From: Heliopora coerulea
Taxonomy: Eukaryota; Cnidaria; Anthozoa; Scleralcyonacea; Helioporidae
Direction of reading: 5' to 3'
Length of the DNA stretch: 64,000 nt
Assembly (NCBI GenBank): GCA_030142905.1
Contig: JASJOG010000019.1
Coordinates: forward strand, 1,586,501-1,650,500
Both the position numbers and the translations under genes were made by a program. The notes below the pieces were generated by a model. The model made no database searches, was not told the origin of the DNA, and saw only the letters and a program-made list of their open reading frames with translations. The first letter of the stretch is position 1; every line of letters starts with the position of its first letter. Positions 29,867 to 41,295 of the stretch are shown piece by piece.

Positions 29867-29998
29867 ATGACCAAAAGAATTCAATATAATGGCTGTTGGT
29901 AAGGAAACACCATGTCTGTTGCCTCTGAAAATTAAAAGGAGTAACTCTGGAGTTGCTGAAAATTAGGGTCAAGCCAAGTGATCCTCTACCAAAACTGC
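29867..29998 (+). pseudogene. module M4, truncated copy of the WLG/HHVPC subtype
   Basis: Resembles 39905-40162 (ATGACCAAAAGAATTCAATA, later GTCAAGCCAAGTGATCC) but is frameshifted and stops at 'CCAAAACTGCAAAATACTG', joining repeated flank. Confidence 0.55.
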
Positions 29999-30550
29999 AA
30001 AATACTGTACATTAGGGATAATAAAATCTCAATTTGGCAAGGTATTTCTCTTGCATAATTGAAATTTTATTACCCCTAAGGTATAATAGAATGGTGTTAA
30101 TGGTTGTCTCTTGGTGTTATGGAATGACCTTTGATGCAAATGGTTATGTATCTATGCTAATGAATGTTGATTGAATAAAATAGATTTTTGCATTAATAAA
30201 CTTGAGTTTGGCATTAATGATAGTATGTTTTCTGGTGATGATCAGCAAAAGGTGTAAATTTTGTTAGTCAAAATTTCTAATGGGTTTAAGATAAATTATT
30301 TACATCATGTACCCTATAATACATTTGCTTATATAACCTTGCTTGAGGATACCTAATTGAAACAGAAAAAAATCTTTAAGCCAGCACATAGTCCCACAAC
30401 ATGAAACCAAATTCTGTTTCTTGAACATTGACTTCATGCATGATATCTTTCTGATAGATCTCTGGAATCACAGATCTATATTCCATTCAAGCTATGAATG
30501 CTAGGAGTCTAGTTTTGTCATATTCAAATTTTTCTTAACTTAAATCTAGT

Positions 30551-30745
30551 TCACAACAAGGCCAAGGGTCTATCAAGAACAGTTAAAATGACAAATCATG
30601 ATGAACACTGTAGTTGGCTGGACCAGAGCCAGTGGTCATTTGCTGTTGAAGAATCTGACCACAATACACTTGAAAGAATCCTTTTTATGCGATTATTGTC
30701 AATTAAAAGTGAAGAGAGCTCTAGTAAGGAAATAATGATGATAAC
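30551..30745 (+). pseudogene. spacer exon relic E1, frameshifted
   Basis: Between a TTCACAACAAG-type acceptor region and GAGCTCTAG/TAAGG. Open as 'MTNHDEHCSWLDQSQWSFAV', but two bases are missing compared with copy B (53665-53835), where a Cys-x2-Cys frame 'NSFLCNYCQLKVKRVL' survives up to a GTAAGG donor in phase 0. Each copy has lost a different part. Family not recognised. Confidence 0.5.
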
Positions 30746-31357
30746 AAAAACAATAGCAATCTTAATTATAGAAGTGTAGACAATGGCATTGACATCAAGT
30801 AAAGTTGTAGAATCGATTGTGAGTCAATGAGAAGTGTCCACATTAGTGTGTGGTGGTTTTCAAGAAAGACTAAAAACCACCATGAAAAAACCAATAAAGC
30901 CAGTATAACTGATCTTTCATGATAACTAATTTATTGTGGATCAGAAGAAAGTTGAGAAACATGTTTACTTCATGAAGCAATAATGTCATTGAAATCAAAG
31001 ATTTTTTTAACCTTCATCATTTATTCGTCAAAATTTAAAATTCAATGTATTCAATGCAAATGCTTTTGATCCTGATGCCCAAAACATTAACCTGACTTCT
31101 GATTGATCACACCTCTGATCCAACAGCACTACTACATTCAATCTGAATTCATGTTTAGTGTAAAACTGATAAAATCAAATTGATAAATGCTGAGTCGGTT
31201 TTTCGGTTTTCCAACGTGAAGGAAATCAACGAAACTGATCTCTGAATAAAATTGATCTTTTCCAGTTAACCAATCAACTGCCTCACACTAATCCACATTT
31301 TGCCACATTTGGAATATCCTCAGTCAAATTTCCTTGGCTTAATCTTGTATTGTCTAG

Positions 31358-31515
31358 GTAACACAAGGTCCAGGATTTGGATGGAGAAAGAACAATTTTG
31401 ATGGAGAATGTTATTTGGCAAAATCACAACATGGCCATTCACAACTTAAGAGTCCTTCCAGAATGGAGAGAATGTCCTGTTCACCACTGAATATTAAGGA
31501 ACAGTTAAAACCCTG
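31358..31515 (+). pseudogene. spacer exon relic E2, still open in copy A
   Basis: Acceptor TTGTCTAG, donor CCCTG/GTAAGG, phase 0 in and 2 out. Encodes 'VTQGPGFGWRKNNFDGECYL' and a Ser/Met-rich part ending 'NIKEQLKP'. The B copy (54477 onward) has in-frame stops. The phase fits E1 upstream and E3 downstream. Unknown Cys-containing protein. Confidence 0.5.
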
Positions 31516-32068
31516 GTAAGGAAATAGTAATAGTAATAATTATAGTAATAGTAATTATAATAATGATAATTATAGTACTGTTGACAATAACCTTAACTTA
31601 TAGGAGCAGGGCTCACCCTTTTGATGAGTAAAATCATCTTGCATTAGCCAGAGTAAAATGTGTGTCATTGATCCTTGATGGATTAATATTTATGAGAGCA
31701 AGACAATTAAAGCTTTAGAAATGCGAACTTTAAGGCAGAGTAAAGTTGGATGATACCAAAAATAAAAGAATTGATAAAACTCATTCATTAACCCAATAAG
31801 GGGCAAGGGTGCATTTTAGTTTGTTACCCTGGCTAACACCAGACAATTTTACTTGTAAAAGGGATGAGCAATGAGTTAAAATAAGACTTAAATGGAGAGA
31901 AAATAGAGAAAGTTCTGGTAAAGAAATACTGTTCATAAGGACTATTGACATAAGAAGTTCACATACTGGATTTGAATGCTAATTTAAGCCTGATATTACA
32001 TCTTAGCATTTTAACTCGTGTTATACAAATTTTAATACATCACATTTTCTTAATCTGGCATTATCTAG

Positions 32069-32243
32069 CTTTAACATCAAGGACTTTCATATGTGTAAGG
32101 AAATCACAGAAAAAGTAAAGAGTTGGTATTGCAAGGAAAGTAGCAGGACTAGAACATTATCATTCACTGTTTGGGTGTTCCACCAAAATGAATTAGGAAA
32201 AAACTGCAGCAGAGTTTGTCATGCAAAAGTGGACAGAATTGTG
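32069..32243 (+). pseudogene. spacer exon relic E3
   Basis: Acceptor TTATCTAG, donor ATTGTG/GTAAGG. Phase 2 in joins E2 exactly. Encodes 'FNIKDFHMCKEITEKVKSWY', later 'WVFHQNELGKNCSRVCHAK'. In copy B (55153 onward) the frame breaks near the end ('LGKKLQRCLPCKSG', stop). Together E1-E3 look like consecutive exons of one protein I do not recognise. Confidence 0.5.
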
Positions 32244-32359
32244 GTAAGGAACAGTCATAATAAAAGTAATAATAATGATAATAATGGTGATGTGCTGGAA
32301 GCCTGTAGCAGGCTACAATCCTTTTCACTGTCGTTAGTTGCATTGTGTGCGAGTTGTGA

Positions 32360-32485
32360 TAATAGTAATAATAATAATAATATTAATATGATGATGATTA
32401 TGATTGATTGATGATGATGATTATGACTGATTGATGATGATTATGACTGATTAATGATGATGATTATGACTTATTGATGATGATG
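32360..32485 (+). repeat. GATGATGATTATGACTGATT minisatellite
   Basis: About five imperfect tandem units of roughly 22 bp, expanded relative to copy B (55475-55500). Confidence 0.7.
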
Positions 32486-32844
32486 ATTATGATGGACTTG
32501 TAACCTGACAATTGACTCATAACCTGCCATCGATATGCTGCAGGATGTATCATGATGTCAGGTACAACTGATATTAGACTGAGTGAATGTGGATGATGAT
32601 AATGATAATGATAAAAATAATAAAAATAATTTAAACAGGACAGATACCTAAGTCAAGATCACAAAAACTAGCTTGGTGTCTGTAGCAGAAGGCAGGCAGT
32701 AACATCAGCAAGCTGAGACATTTGAAATGATATGAATATATTAACGATAACATTGACATTGATGATGATCAATTCTTATAAACTGTGATGACTATTGAAG
32801 ACAATGGTAATAGTTCTTTTAAGTCAACAAGAGCTCCTTATTAC

Positions 32845-32963
32845 CTCTATGTGAGTCCTCCAAAGTTTCAGGTGATGTTAAGTCACCTAACATGTCTGAG
32901 ACTAGGATACCTGTATCTTTGGACAGTGCCAGGAAAGCCACATTGAGTGCAAGTTTAATGGCC
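32845..32963 (-). pseudogene. spacer exon relic on the minus strand
   Basis: Acceptor GTGATAG, donor AGAG/GTAATAAG. Encodes 'AIKLALNVAFLALSKDTGIL', then 'SDMLGDLTSPETLEDSH', conserved in copy B (55861-55979). Belongs with other minus-strand exon-like pieces at 34240-34310, 34413-34440, 34500-34570 and 34777-34960. Family not recognised. Confidence 0.45.
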
Positions 32964-33392
32964 CTATCACGTGAATAATACAAATTTTGGTAATTGTTTC
33001 AATTAAACATTTCTATGTTTAATGCAAAATGCCTTTGATATTATATGCTGGGATGCAAGTAATGAGTTGGGGGGGCTTGTGACCCCCTGCCCTTTTTGTG
33101 GGAGATGTTATGTGTGCCCCATTAGGATCAGTTTTGTGTCTCAGTTCTCCCAAGGATCTGCTTCTCAAGAAATGATCGAATTTATGCCCATGGTGCCTTG
33201 ATACTTCCCTCTGACCCCTGCCCTTTGAAATTCCTTTTTGCATCCCCGCATATGCTTTTAGACTCAGCCATTTAAGCATTACAAGTACATCATATAGAGT
33301 TAAATTTCAGTTTTGCTGCATTTTTATGACTTGTTTTGCTTTGCTATCGTGGCATACAAAACAGAAGGTTGTTTGGAGTCAGTTTGTGTCTA

Positions 33393-34060
33393 CAGTGATC
33401 CCTCGCTATATCGCGGTTCACCTTTCGCGGCTTCACTGTTTCGCGGGTTTTGTTAATATGTATATGTATTTCTATATTGCGGATTTCCCGCTATATCGCG
33501 GGATGCGCCGTTATATATAAAATGAGATCGTACACGGCATACTATTGGCTAACAGACGAGAGCCGACCAATCAGAGCATGAGTTCTGTATCCTGGGTGCT
33601 GATTGGCTCATGGAGCGCAGCATCTCGCCTTGTCGGACGCTTCGCTCGTCCACTTCGCTTCAACGTGTGATCCAATCGCGTAGTGTTACTTTATAGTCTT
33701 GTGTTTTGTGAAAGTTTTGTGAAATATTTGCTTTATTTCAAACCCTGTGATGCCACCCAAACGTCCTGCATCTGCTAAGGCTTCTGGCAGCGAGCCTAAG
33801 CGGCAAAGGAAGATGCTTACGATATAGCAGAGAAGGTGAAACTCCTTGACATGCTAAAGGAAGAGAGAAGCTTCACGGCTGTCGGCCGCCATTATAGCAT
33901 CAATGAATCCTCAGTTCGCTACATTAAGAAGGAAGAGAAGAATATCCGGAAGACAGCAACGTAAAGAGCTGTAAATAAATATAGTATCGCTACTTCGCGG
34001 ATTTTCGCTTATCGCGGGCAGTCCTGGAAACTAGCACCCGCAATAAACGAGGGATGACTG
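33393..34060 (+). mobile_element. non-autonomous pogo/Tigger-type element with relic transposase N-terminus
   Basis: Ends are inverted: CAGTGATCCCTCGCTATATC... and the inverse of ...AAACGAGGGATGACTG, flanked by TA on both sides (33391-33392, 34061-34062), the Tc1/mariner-pogo target. The equivalent place in copy B (about 56422) is an empty TA site. Inside, from ATG 33750, 25 codons ('MPPKRPASAKASGSEPKRQR' onward) reach a stop at 33825. After a 2-base shift, 'EKVKLLDMLKEERSFTAVGR' and 'YSINESSVRYIKKEEKNIRK' continue to 33964. This is the helix-turn-helix DNA-binding part of a Tigger-like transposase. The DDE domain is absent, so movement would need a helper. Confidence 0.9.
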
Positions 34061-34776
34061 TATTTCATTTTGAAACAGCAGCTTTTAAATGCAAAAAAAC
34101 TGCACCGGAGTAAAATGTATTCTCAAGGTTGTTTTCAATTGCACTCATTGCCATGGAAACAGGGGATGGTCTTGGATATTACCATACCAGCTTAAACTCC
34201 CATTGCATAATTTCCATCTCTGCCAAATTTGGAGATAGGGGTTAGAATAATCATTCCAGGTTTAGACTGCAGGGAAGCATGAGATGCAAAGGCTAGCAAA
34301 ACTGTTTGCCACCAACTAAAGTTGTCCTTTTCTTCATCTTGGTTTGCTTTGGCAGCTTTGAATGTATCTTTTTTCATTTTTCATTCACCAAGGAAATTTC
34401 TTTCGTAGATACCTGTTCAACAGTTGTTCATAAAAACTGAGATCATGACCCAATGGAATATAATTACATGGATGTCCAGGACCTGATACTTTATATATAC
34501 CTATTGCTGGTTGAGATGGAGTCTTGTAGCACACCAGTACAGCTGTTGGTCAGTTGATCTTCATTTCCCGATGCAGCTGGATTGTCAAGTAGGGGTGTTT
34601 GTATTTCTTTATTTTTGATGTAGTGAGCTGTTATGTTTGTTCTTGTTAGACAAGTGGTAATTTGAAGGGGGTTCTTATGTGATGCAGCATGGTGTGAGAA
34701 GTGGTAGTTGCCATTGAATCGCCAATAACTACCAATATGTTTGTGGATAAGCTTACATGAACAACAGGAAATTTAC

Positions 34777-34971
34777 CTGTGTTTGCAAAATAGTACTTCC
34801 ACTGCCTGCAACTGTTACAATGCACAGAACTAATGGAGTAATGGCCAATATGTTAAAAACTGCCTGAATATAATCTTGAATCAAGATTTTGAATATCTGA
34901 AAACCAAAATACCTTCTCACTAGCTCGTTCGGAATTGAAGGATAACCACCCGCTCTTTTCACCTTTCCCAC
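34777..34971 (-). pseudogene. spacer relic: hydrophobic exon of an unknown membrane protein
   Basis: 'NELVRRYFGFQIFKILIQDY' is followed by a hydrophobic stretch 'AVFNILAITPLVLCIVTVAG' and 'TILQTQ', then a donor (ACACAG/GTAAATT). The B copy at 57120-57307 is very similar, with few changes. One membrane helix is likely. Smaller pieces at lower coordinates (34200-34570) appear to be the following exons. No family recognised. Confidence 0.45.
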
Positions 34972-35714
34972 AGCTTTAAGCTACAGGGCAAGTTTGGTTA
35001 TACATGGAGTCCGTCTCCTGTTGAAGTTAGGAAGATATCCCTTCCCCTGCTCCAAAACTGTAAAGTTGAGTCAGAAGACGGTCAACTTTGGCCATCAAAT
35101 GAAATGCGTTATATCATATCAATCCTAATATTAAGTGAGAATTAATTTAAACATAGATTTAAGTATAAATATGAAAGAAGCAAGTTCAACTGTTAGTTAA
35201 AATAACCATAATCAATCAACTCATGTCAAACTGATGTAAAAAAAAAAAAGATGGAAAAAATCGATCGGGCACACGGACAAGTCCGTTTTTTTCAACTGTA
35301 ATAAATATCCAGTCTACTGAGCAAGCGCATCTCTGCCCAAGTATAAAACTCACTCCATAACACCAAAGATGTACGGGGCAAGATTTCAGCAAAAGACAAA
35401 AGCTAGCTGAGGAGCAGGAAAGTTTTGATCATAAAATTCTAGCTTTTTTCACAAATGCCCCATCGTCCGTGCCCTTCCCCCATAGGTTTCGCCACTGTAT
35501 CTCTTCAGGAACAACTTATCGCATGTGGATGCCTTCATTTCCCCTTATAAAAAACAAAAAAAAAAAAACAACTCGCAGTACGTTCTTAATCGGATCCAAA
35601 GCATTCAGATAACACCTCGTGTTTTAAATCCCAAAGCGTGCCTGCTCGATTTGTAATTATTACATGTTAATATATGTAACGAAAATCTCTAATATTTAGA
35701 GTAGATCAAATATA

Positions 35715-35738
35715 TAATATATATATATATATATATTT
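35715..35738. repeat. (TA)n microsatellite
   Basis: TA run; the equivalent place in copy B carries a longer TA/TG run and an inserted palindrome. Confidence 0.85.
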
Positions 35739-35954
35739 CATAGAATTACAGCAAGATAGTATAGTGTTACGATATGAATTCGAATAAATTATAGGTATTT
35801 ACAAAGGCGGTATGTTAATTAATGACAGTGCTGACAGATTAATGACAATAACTAGGTATTATAGTTGGCCCCGACTATAAAATCTTAGTCGGTGCCAACT
35901 TAACCTACTCATACAATTAACAGCTTCGGAAGCTGATCCAGTATAAATAAAAGC

Positions 35955-36027
35955 TACTTTACTTTACTTTACTTTACTTTACTTTACTTTACTTTACTTT
36001 ACTTTACTTTACTTTACTTTACTTTAC
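35955..36027 (+). repeat. (ACTTT)n tail of a retroposon 3' end
   Basis: Fifteen or so ACTTT units follow 'AGCTTCGGAAGCTGATCC' and AATAAAAGCT. A simple-repeat tail behind an AATAAA-like signal is typical of a LINE/SINE 3' end. Copy B has only about six units (58614-58643). Confidence 0.75.
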
Positions 36028-36354
36028 ACAAGGTGTACCTCAGAATTCTAAGCATATGTCAGAACCATCAAATGGAGAGTACCCCACCGCTCCCCGTTCG
36101 GTGTTCTATAGAAAGGAATACTGGCATACGCGATTCTGATTCCCTTCGGTAAACTACGGGAATAGGAAGTTTCTATGGGTATTCCAGGGTTTGGTCAGAC
36201 GGCGAAAGAATGTGTTGGTCTTCTGGAGGATTGTCTACAATTAGACCGGTGTCATTTAGATGAAATATGGTAAAAATAGAGTTACCTGGTATTTTATTTG
36301 GCTAACATATTTTGTAGATAAAAAAAATTAAGGATATTTGAAAAAAATTTTCAG

Positions 36355-36510
36355 AACTAGCCTTGGTGCAGATGATGTAGGTACAGTAATAGTGACTTTA
36401 ATAGTAGTGTCTTCACTAGTTGGCGCAATGATTGAAGATTTGTTTATGTGGCCAGATATTCATGATTTCACGGCTATCTCAATTGTGTGGATCACAAAAA
36501 ACAAGTAAAA
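36355..36510 (+). pseudogene. exon relic 'NLDADDVV', copy 1 (frameshifted)
   Basis: Same as the open copy at 58988-59138 but with changes in GATGATGTAGGTACAG and a lost stretch after GGCTATCTC. Unknown protein. Confidence 0.5.
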
Positions 36511-37149
36511 GCTTATTGAATCATTTGTAAATTAGCTAACTAGAAAATACGTTAGATATTAAAGTCCAGAAATACGCCAGTTAGAGTTTGGCCTGTTTGA
36601 AGTTTCCTGAGGCACCGTAGCTGTTTCCTCATTGCTCTTCTCCCGAATTACATTTCTCTTGTAACGTGAATATAAGTCAAAGATGGAGTTCACTCATAGG
36701 AAATAACTGATGGGCATTAATATTCGGACGGGGCAGGAGAGGACAGATTTGTCGTCAATTGCCGGTAATTTTTGTAAACTAGGCTTCCTGATTGCGGTCC
36801 TAACGATCAGTAAATTTCACCACACATTAATTGGATATGTTGAGTTTCGATGAAGATTGCGGATTTGAAGAAGCAAACACCAAGTTATACAAGATGATGT
36901 TAGTTATCCTGAAGACGAAGTATGTTCAAAGCTTTATATTACCCATAGTTCAAAGTATTACTCCGTAGTCGAAAACCGGCCGGCCGCTAAGTTTCCTACA
37001 ACACTAGATGGTGATTGAGAATCTATGGCATTTCGGCAAATGATATAAAAGGTCAGCAGTTTGTCGGAGTCAACTAAACTGCATTCTAGAACGGTATTTA
37101 ATTTGGATCCGTATAGACATTATTGCAAACTTTTTTTAATTTTGAGAAT

Positions 37150-37362
37150 TTTTGATATCGAAATTTGCTACTTTAAATTGATCCTCATGGAATTACACTA
37201 AAATTTTTACAAGCTGTTTTTCGCACAATTTAATGGGGTCTTGCCATTTGTTTTCCAGTTGTTTGGGTAATGCCACATTCCGTGTTAACTTTTAATTTTT
37301 AGTCCCAATGGCGTTTCGCCTTTTTGAAGGTTTCTTAAGCACCGTCTGTGGTGCTCAGTTCT
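37150..37362 (-). pseudogene. module copy, frameshifted
   Basis: The minus strand gives 'EHHRRCLRNLQKGETPLGLK', then a frame change before 'VALPKQLENKWQDPIKLCEK'. Confidence 0.55.
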
Positions 37363-37682
37363 AAGCTTATGTCAGCACCGCCCAAGGGGGGAGTGCCCCT
37401 GCGCTCCCCGTTGGGTGTGCTATTGATAGTTCTGTAGAAAAGAATGCTGGAATACGCGATTATGATTCCCTTCGGTGAACAACGGGGATGGGAAGTTTCT
37501 ATGGGTATTCCAGGGTTTGGTGAGACGGCGAATCAATGTGTTGGTCTTGTGGAGGATTGTCTACAATTAGACCGATGTCATTTGGATGAAGTATGGTGAA
37601 ACTAGAATAGTTACTTGGTATTTTATTTGGCTAACATATTTTGTAGATAAAAAAAATTGAGGATATTTGAAAACATTTTCAG

Positions 37683-37768
37683 AACTAACCTTGATGCAGA
37701 TGATGTAGTAACAGTGACTTTAATAGTAGTGTCTTCATTAGTTGGCGCAATGATTGAAGATTCTTGGT
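37683..37768 (+). pseudogene. exon relic 'NLDADDVV', copy 2 (truncated)
   Basis: Starts after TTTTCAG like the full copy, reads 'NLDADDVVTVTLIVVSSLVG' and is cut off after GATTGAAGATTC, joining array sequence. Confidence 0.55.
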
Positions 37769-38262
37769 ACTCTCCAGAATTACATTCCTCTTGTGATGTG
37801 AATATAAGTCAATAAAGATGGAGTTTACTCATAGGAAATAACTGATGGGCATTAATATACGGACGGGGCAGGAGAGGACAGATTTACCGTCGATTGTCGG
37901 GAATTCTTGTAAACTAGGCTTCCTGATTGCGGTCCCAACGATCAGTAAATTTCACCACACATTAATTGGATATATTGAGTTTCGATGAAGATTGCGGATT
38001 TGAAGAAGCAAACACCAAGTTATACAAGATGATGTTAGTTATCGTTAGGACGACGTATCTTCAAAGCTTTATATTACCAGTAGATAAAGTAATTACTCCG
38101 TAATCGAAAGCCGGCCGGCTGCTAAGTTTCCTACAACACTAGATGGTGATTGAAAATCCATGGCATTTCGGCAAATGCCATAAAAGCTCAGCAGATTGTC
38201 GGGGTCAACTAAACTGCATTCTAGACCAGTATTTGATTTGGATCCGTATAGAAATTTGAAAA

Positions 38263-38526
38263 CTATCTCTTTAATTTTGAGAGATTTTTTTTAATGTTAA
38301 AATTTGCCTCGTATTTATCTTTGTGAAAGTCTTTTAAAATTCGTACAAATTCTTTTTCACAAGTAATAATGGCATCTTTCCACTTGTTTTTTGCTTGCTG
38401 AGGTAACGCCTCCTTTGGCGTTACCTCAATTTTTAAATATTTAGGCGTTCGCCCAGTCTCAAGCTTCTTGAGACACCTTCGATGATGCCTCGCCGCTCCT
38501 TTCCAGAACTGCATCCCATGGGTCAT
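38263..38526 (-). CDS. exon module, intact (minus strand)
   Basis: Open for 87 codons from the ATG just after a TATATTCAG acceptor: 'MTHGMQFWKGAARHHRRCLK', 'TPKYLKIEVTPKEALPQQ', 'KNKWKDAIITCEKEFVRILK', ending 'KNLSKLKR' and a stop. It keeps every landmark of M1 at 26319, from which it differs mainly in conservative changes (Trp-Arg to Trp-Lys; Gln to Glu), and it is inverted. Where M1 has a splice donor, this copy runs on into 'ANFNIKK' and stops. Confidence 0.55.
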   Translation of the reverse strand: MTHGMQFWKGAARHHRRCLKKLETGRTPKYLKIEVTPKEALPQQAKNKWKDAIITCEKEFVRILKDFHKDKYEANFNIKKNLSKLKR

Positions 38527-38659
38527 CTGAATATAAATCAGTAAAGACGGAGTTTACTCATAGGAAGTAACTGGTGGACATTAATGTGGAGAAGGGGCAA
38601 AGGGAGGACAGAACTGTCGTCAATTGTCGGGCATTCTTAAGACTGTCTTTCCCACGTTA

Positions 38660-38960
38660 GGATGGTGTCTTGGCATTTGTTTTTCCGTAATGTGGTAACT
38701 CCTCGTTTAGCGTTACTTCTAGTACAGAATCGCTCGGCTGGGGGATTCTGCATCCGGTGGGGAGCCACTGGATCGGACGAAAGAGTATATTCCAGCTCAC
38801 GTGTCCAAATAGTTTACTATCGAGGGTCAACATAGCGTACTCGCAATATCAGTCGCCATATTTCCAAAATCCAGTTCCATCTCAAATGTTTTCTATATGT
38901 AGGTGCAGTGGGTACCTCATTTGATAACTCTCCACATATCTACGTAAAAACGTTCTAAGT
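38660..38960 (-). pseudogene. module 3' fragment joined to a 'tail' segment
   Basis: The KW/LP part of a module (GGTAACTCCTCGTTTAGCG) is fused to a roughly 290-bp segment containing GGTGGGGAGCCACTGGATCG. The same fusion recurs at 40280, 60160, and partly at 61620 and 63005. Confidence 0.5.
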
Positions 38961-39379
38961 AAAAATCTAAATATATAAATAAAAAGAAATAATGAAATAG
39001 TTGTCGAAATAATTAAACAAAAAATATCTAAATATCATAAATAAGTATACCCACCTCGCGCGTCGAGACAGTGGTAGTGTAAAAGGTAGATGAAGACTAA
39101 TACTCTCTACATATTTAATTTAAAAAATTATCTAAATATCTGAAATATATCTAAATGAATAGTGAGTAAGAAAAAATGCCTTAAACTTCGTTATACCTAT
39201 AATGTATTACACTGAAAGCTAGAAAAGGAGCAGGTAAATTATGATCACAAGATTCCATTTCAATGGCTGTTAAACAGATCAAGTTATTACTCCGTAATCG
39301 AAAGCCGGCCGGCCACTAAGTTTCCTACAACATTAGATAGATTCCATTTCAGTGGCTGTTAAACAGATACTGTTAGGCC

Positions 39380-39651
39380 TGCAAGGTCACACACAAAGAC
39401 ACAAACAATTATTAAAATTTGCTAGATTAAACCTATCTTGGTGGAAATGTTTTAAAATTTCTACGAATTGTTTTTCACAGGCCCGGATGGCGTCTTGCCA
39501 TTTATTTTTAAATTGTGTTGGTAACGACATGTTTGGTGTCACCTTTATTTGTAGCGCCCCTTTGGAGTTGCGCCTCTTGAAAGTTTTCTGAGGCTACGTC
39601 TGTGGTGCCTCGCAGGTCCCTTCCAGAAGCAAATTCCTCTTTATGATCTGA
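39380..39651 (-). pseudogene. module copy with one frameshift (CEKQFVEIL subtype)
   Basis: 'GPARHHRRSLRKLSRGATPK' then, one frame over, 'ALQIKVTPNMSLPTQFKNKW', 'DAIRACEKQFVEILKHFHQD'. The unbroken version is at 62184-62441. Confidence 0.6.
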
Positions 39652-39904
39652 ATATAAATCAAACATGGAGTGTACTCATAGGAAGCAACTGATACACACT
39701 AATGTAGGGGCGTAACAAAGGGAGGACAGAACTGTCGTCAATCGTCGGGCGTTCTTGCGTCTGTCTTTCAATAGATAGCGTCTGGAGATTCTCTGACACT
39801 TGGGCGAATGCCACAAAAGGTCAGCAGTTTGTCGTAGTCCACTGAACTGCATTCCAGCCCAATATTTAATTTCGATCATACACAAATTTGTGAAAACTAC
39901 TCTT

Positions 39905-40162
39905 TTAATCTTTAGAAATCTTTTTAATATTGAAATTTGCAATACTTTTCATTTCTTCGTGATATGTGGACACTATTTCTACAAATTTGCTTTTGCAAAG
40001 TTTAATTGCGTCGTTGAATTTATTTAGCAGTTGTTTTGGTAGAGGATCATTTGGCTTGACCCTAATTTTCAGTGACTCCGAAGTTACTCCTTTTCTTAAA
40101 TTTCGGAGGCAAGGGACATGGTGTTCCCTTAGCCCTAACCAATATTGAATTCCTTTGGTCAT
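39905..40162 (-). CDS. exon module, intact, WLG/HHVPC subtype
   Basis: 86 open codons: 'MTKGIQYWLGLREHHVPCLR', 'SLKIRVKPNDPLPKQLLNKF', 'KLCKSKFVEIVSTYHEEMKS', ending 'NIKKISKD'. A distinct subtype within the module family (KPND in place of TPKE). Near copies at 61316 and 62698. Confidence 0.55.
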   Translation of the reverse strand: MTKGIQYWLGLREHHVPCLRNLRKGVTSESLKIRVKPNDPLPKQLLNKFNDAIKLCKSKFVEIVSTYHEEMKSIANFNIKKISKD

Positions 40163-41129
40163 CTGAATATAAATCAATAAAGATGGAGGTTAATCATGAA
40201 GGAATAACTGATTGGCATTAATGTGAGGATGCGGCAAAGAGGACAGAAATGTCGTCAATCGTCGTGCATTCTTCCGACTGTCTTTTACAGGTTAGGATGG
40301 CGTCTTGCCATTTGGTTTTCAATTGTTGCGGTAACTCCTCGTTTAGCGTTACTTCTGGTACAGAATCGCTCGGCTATGAGATTCCGTATCCGGTGTGGAG
40401 CCACTGGATCGGACGAAAGACTATTCCACTTCTCGTGTCCAGATAGTTCTACTATCAACGGTCAACATAACTATTCGCAATATCAGTTGCCATATTTTCA
40501 AAAATCAGTTCCATCTCGAATGTTTTCTATATGTTGGTGCAGTGGGTAGCTGATTTGATAACTCTCTACGTATATAAGTAAAAAAATTCTTAGTAAAAAT
40601 CAAAATATATAAATAAAAAGAAAAAAGGAAATACGCGTCGAAATGATTTTTTTTAATCATTTAAATATAACAAAAAATACCCACCTCACGCGTGGAGACA
40701 GCGGTATTGTAAAAGGTTGACGAAGACTAATACTCTCTACATATTTAATTTAAATAATTGTCAAAATATCTAAAATATATCTAAATGAATAGTAAGTAAA
40801 AAAAAAAAAACCTTAAACTTTGTTATACCTATAATGTATTACACTGAAAGCTAGCAAAGGAGCAGGTAAATTGTGATCACAAGATTCCATTTCAATGGCT
40901 GTTAAACAGATCAAGTTATTACTCCGTAATGGAAAGCCGGCCGGCCACTAAGTTTCCTACAACATTAGATAGTGATTAAGAATCTATGGCATTTCGGCAA
41001 ATTCCATAAAAGGTCAGTAGTTTGTCGGAGTCCACTGAACTGCATTCTAGACCAGGAGTTAATTTGGATCCGTATAGAAATTTGTGAAAACTAATTTCAA
41101 TTTTGAAAATTTTTAATATTGAAATTTGC

Positions 41130-41295
41130 TACTTTCAGTTGATCTTCATGGAACTCTTCCAAAATTTTTACGAGCTGTGTTTCGCATACAATGATGGTGT
41201 CTTGCCATTTATTTTGCAGTCATTTGGGTAACGCCACTTTCGGCATTGCATTTACTTTCAGTCCCTTTGGTGTTGTGCCTTTCCGCAGGTTCCGT
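41130..41295 (-). pseudogene. module copy, 5' truncated
   Basis: Keeps the KW/CE half (GTAACGCCACTTTCGGCATT...); the HH half is deleted at CGCAGGTTCCG, where it joins the intron-like block. Confidence 0.5.

Larger units (their letters stand above)
29450..36520 (+). repeat. segmental duplication, copy A, spacer
   Basis: Direct match to 52262-59160. Differences are a 668-bp pogo element (33393-34060) present only here, and insertions at 52516 and 58163 present only in B. Exon-like relics are listed separately. Also holds GAT/AAT microsatellites (32270-32480, 32600-32630) and copies of the dispersed TTTACTCTGGCTAACGCCAG-type repeat (31608, 31790). Confidence 0.8.
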
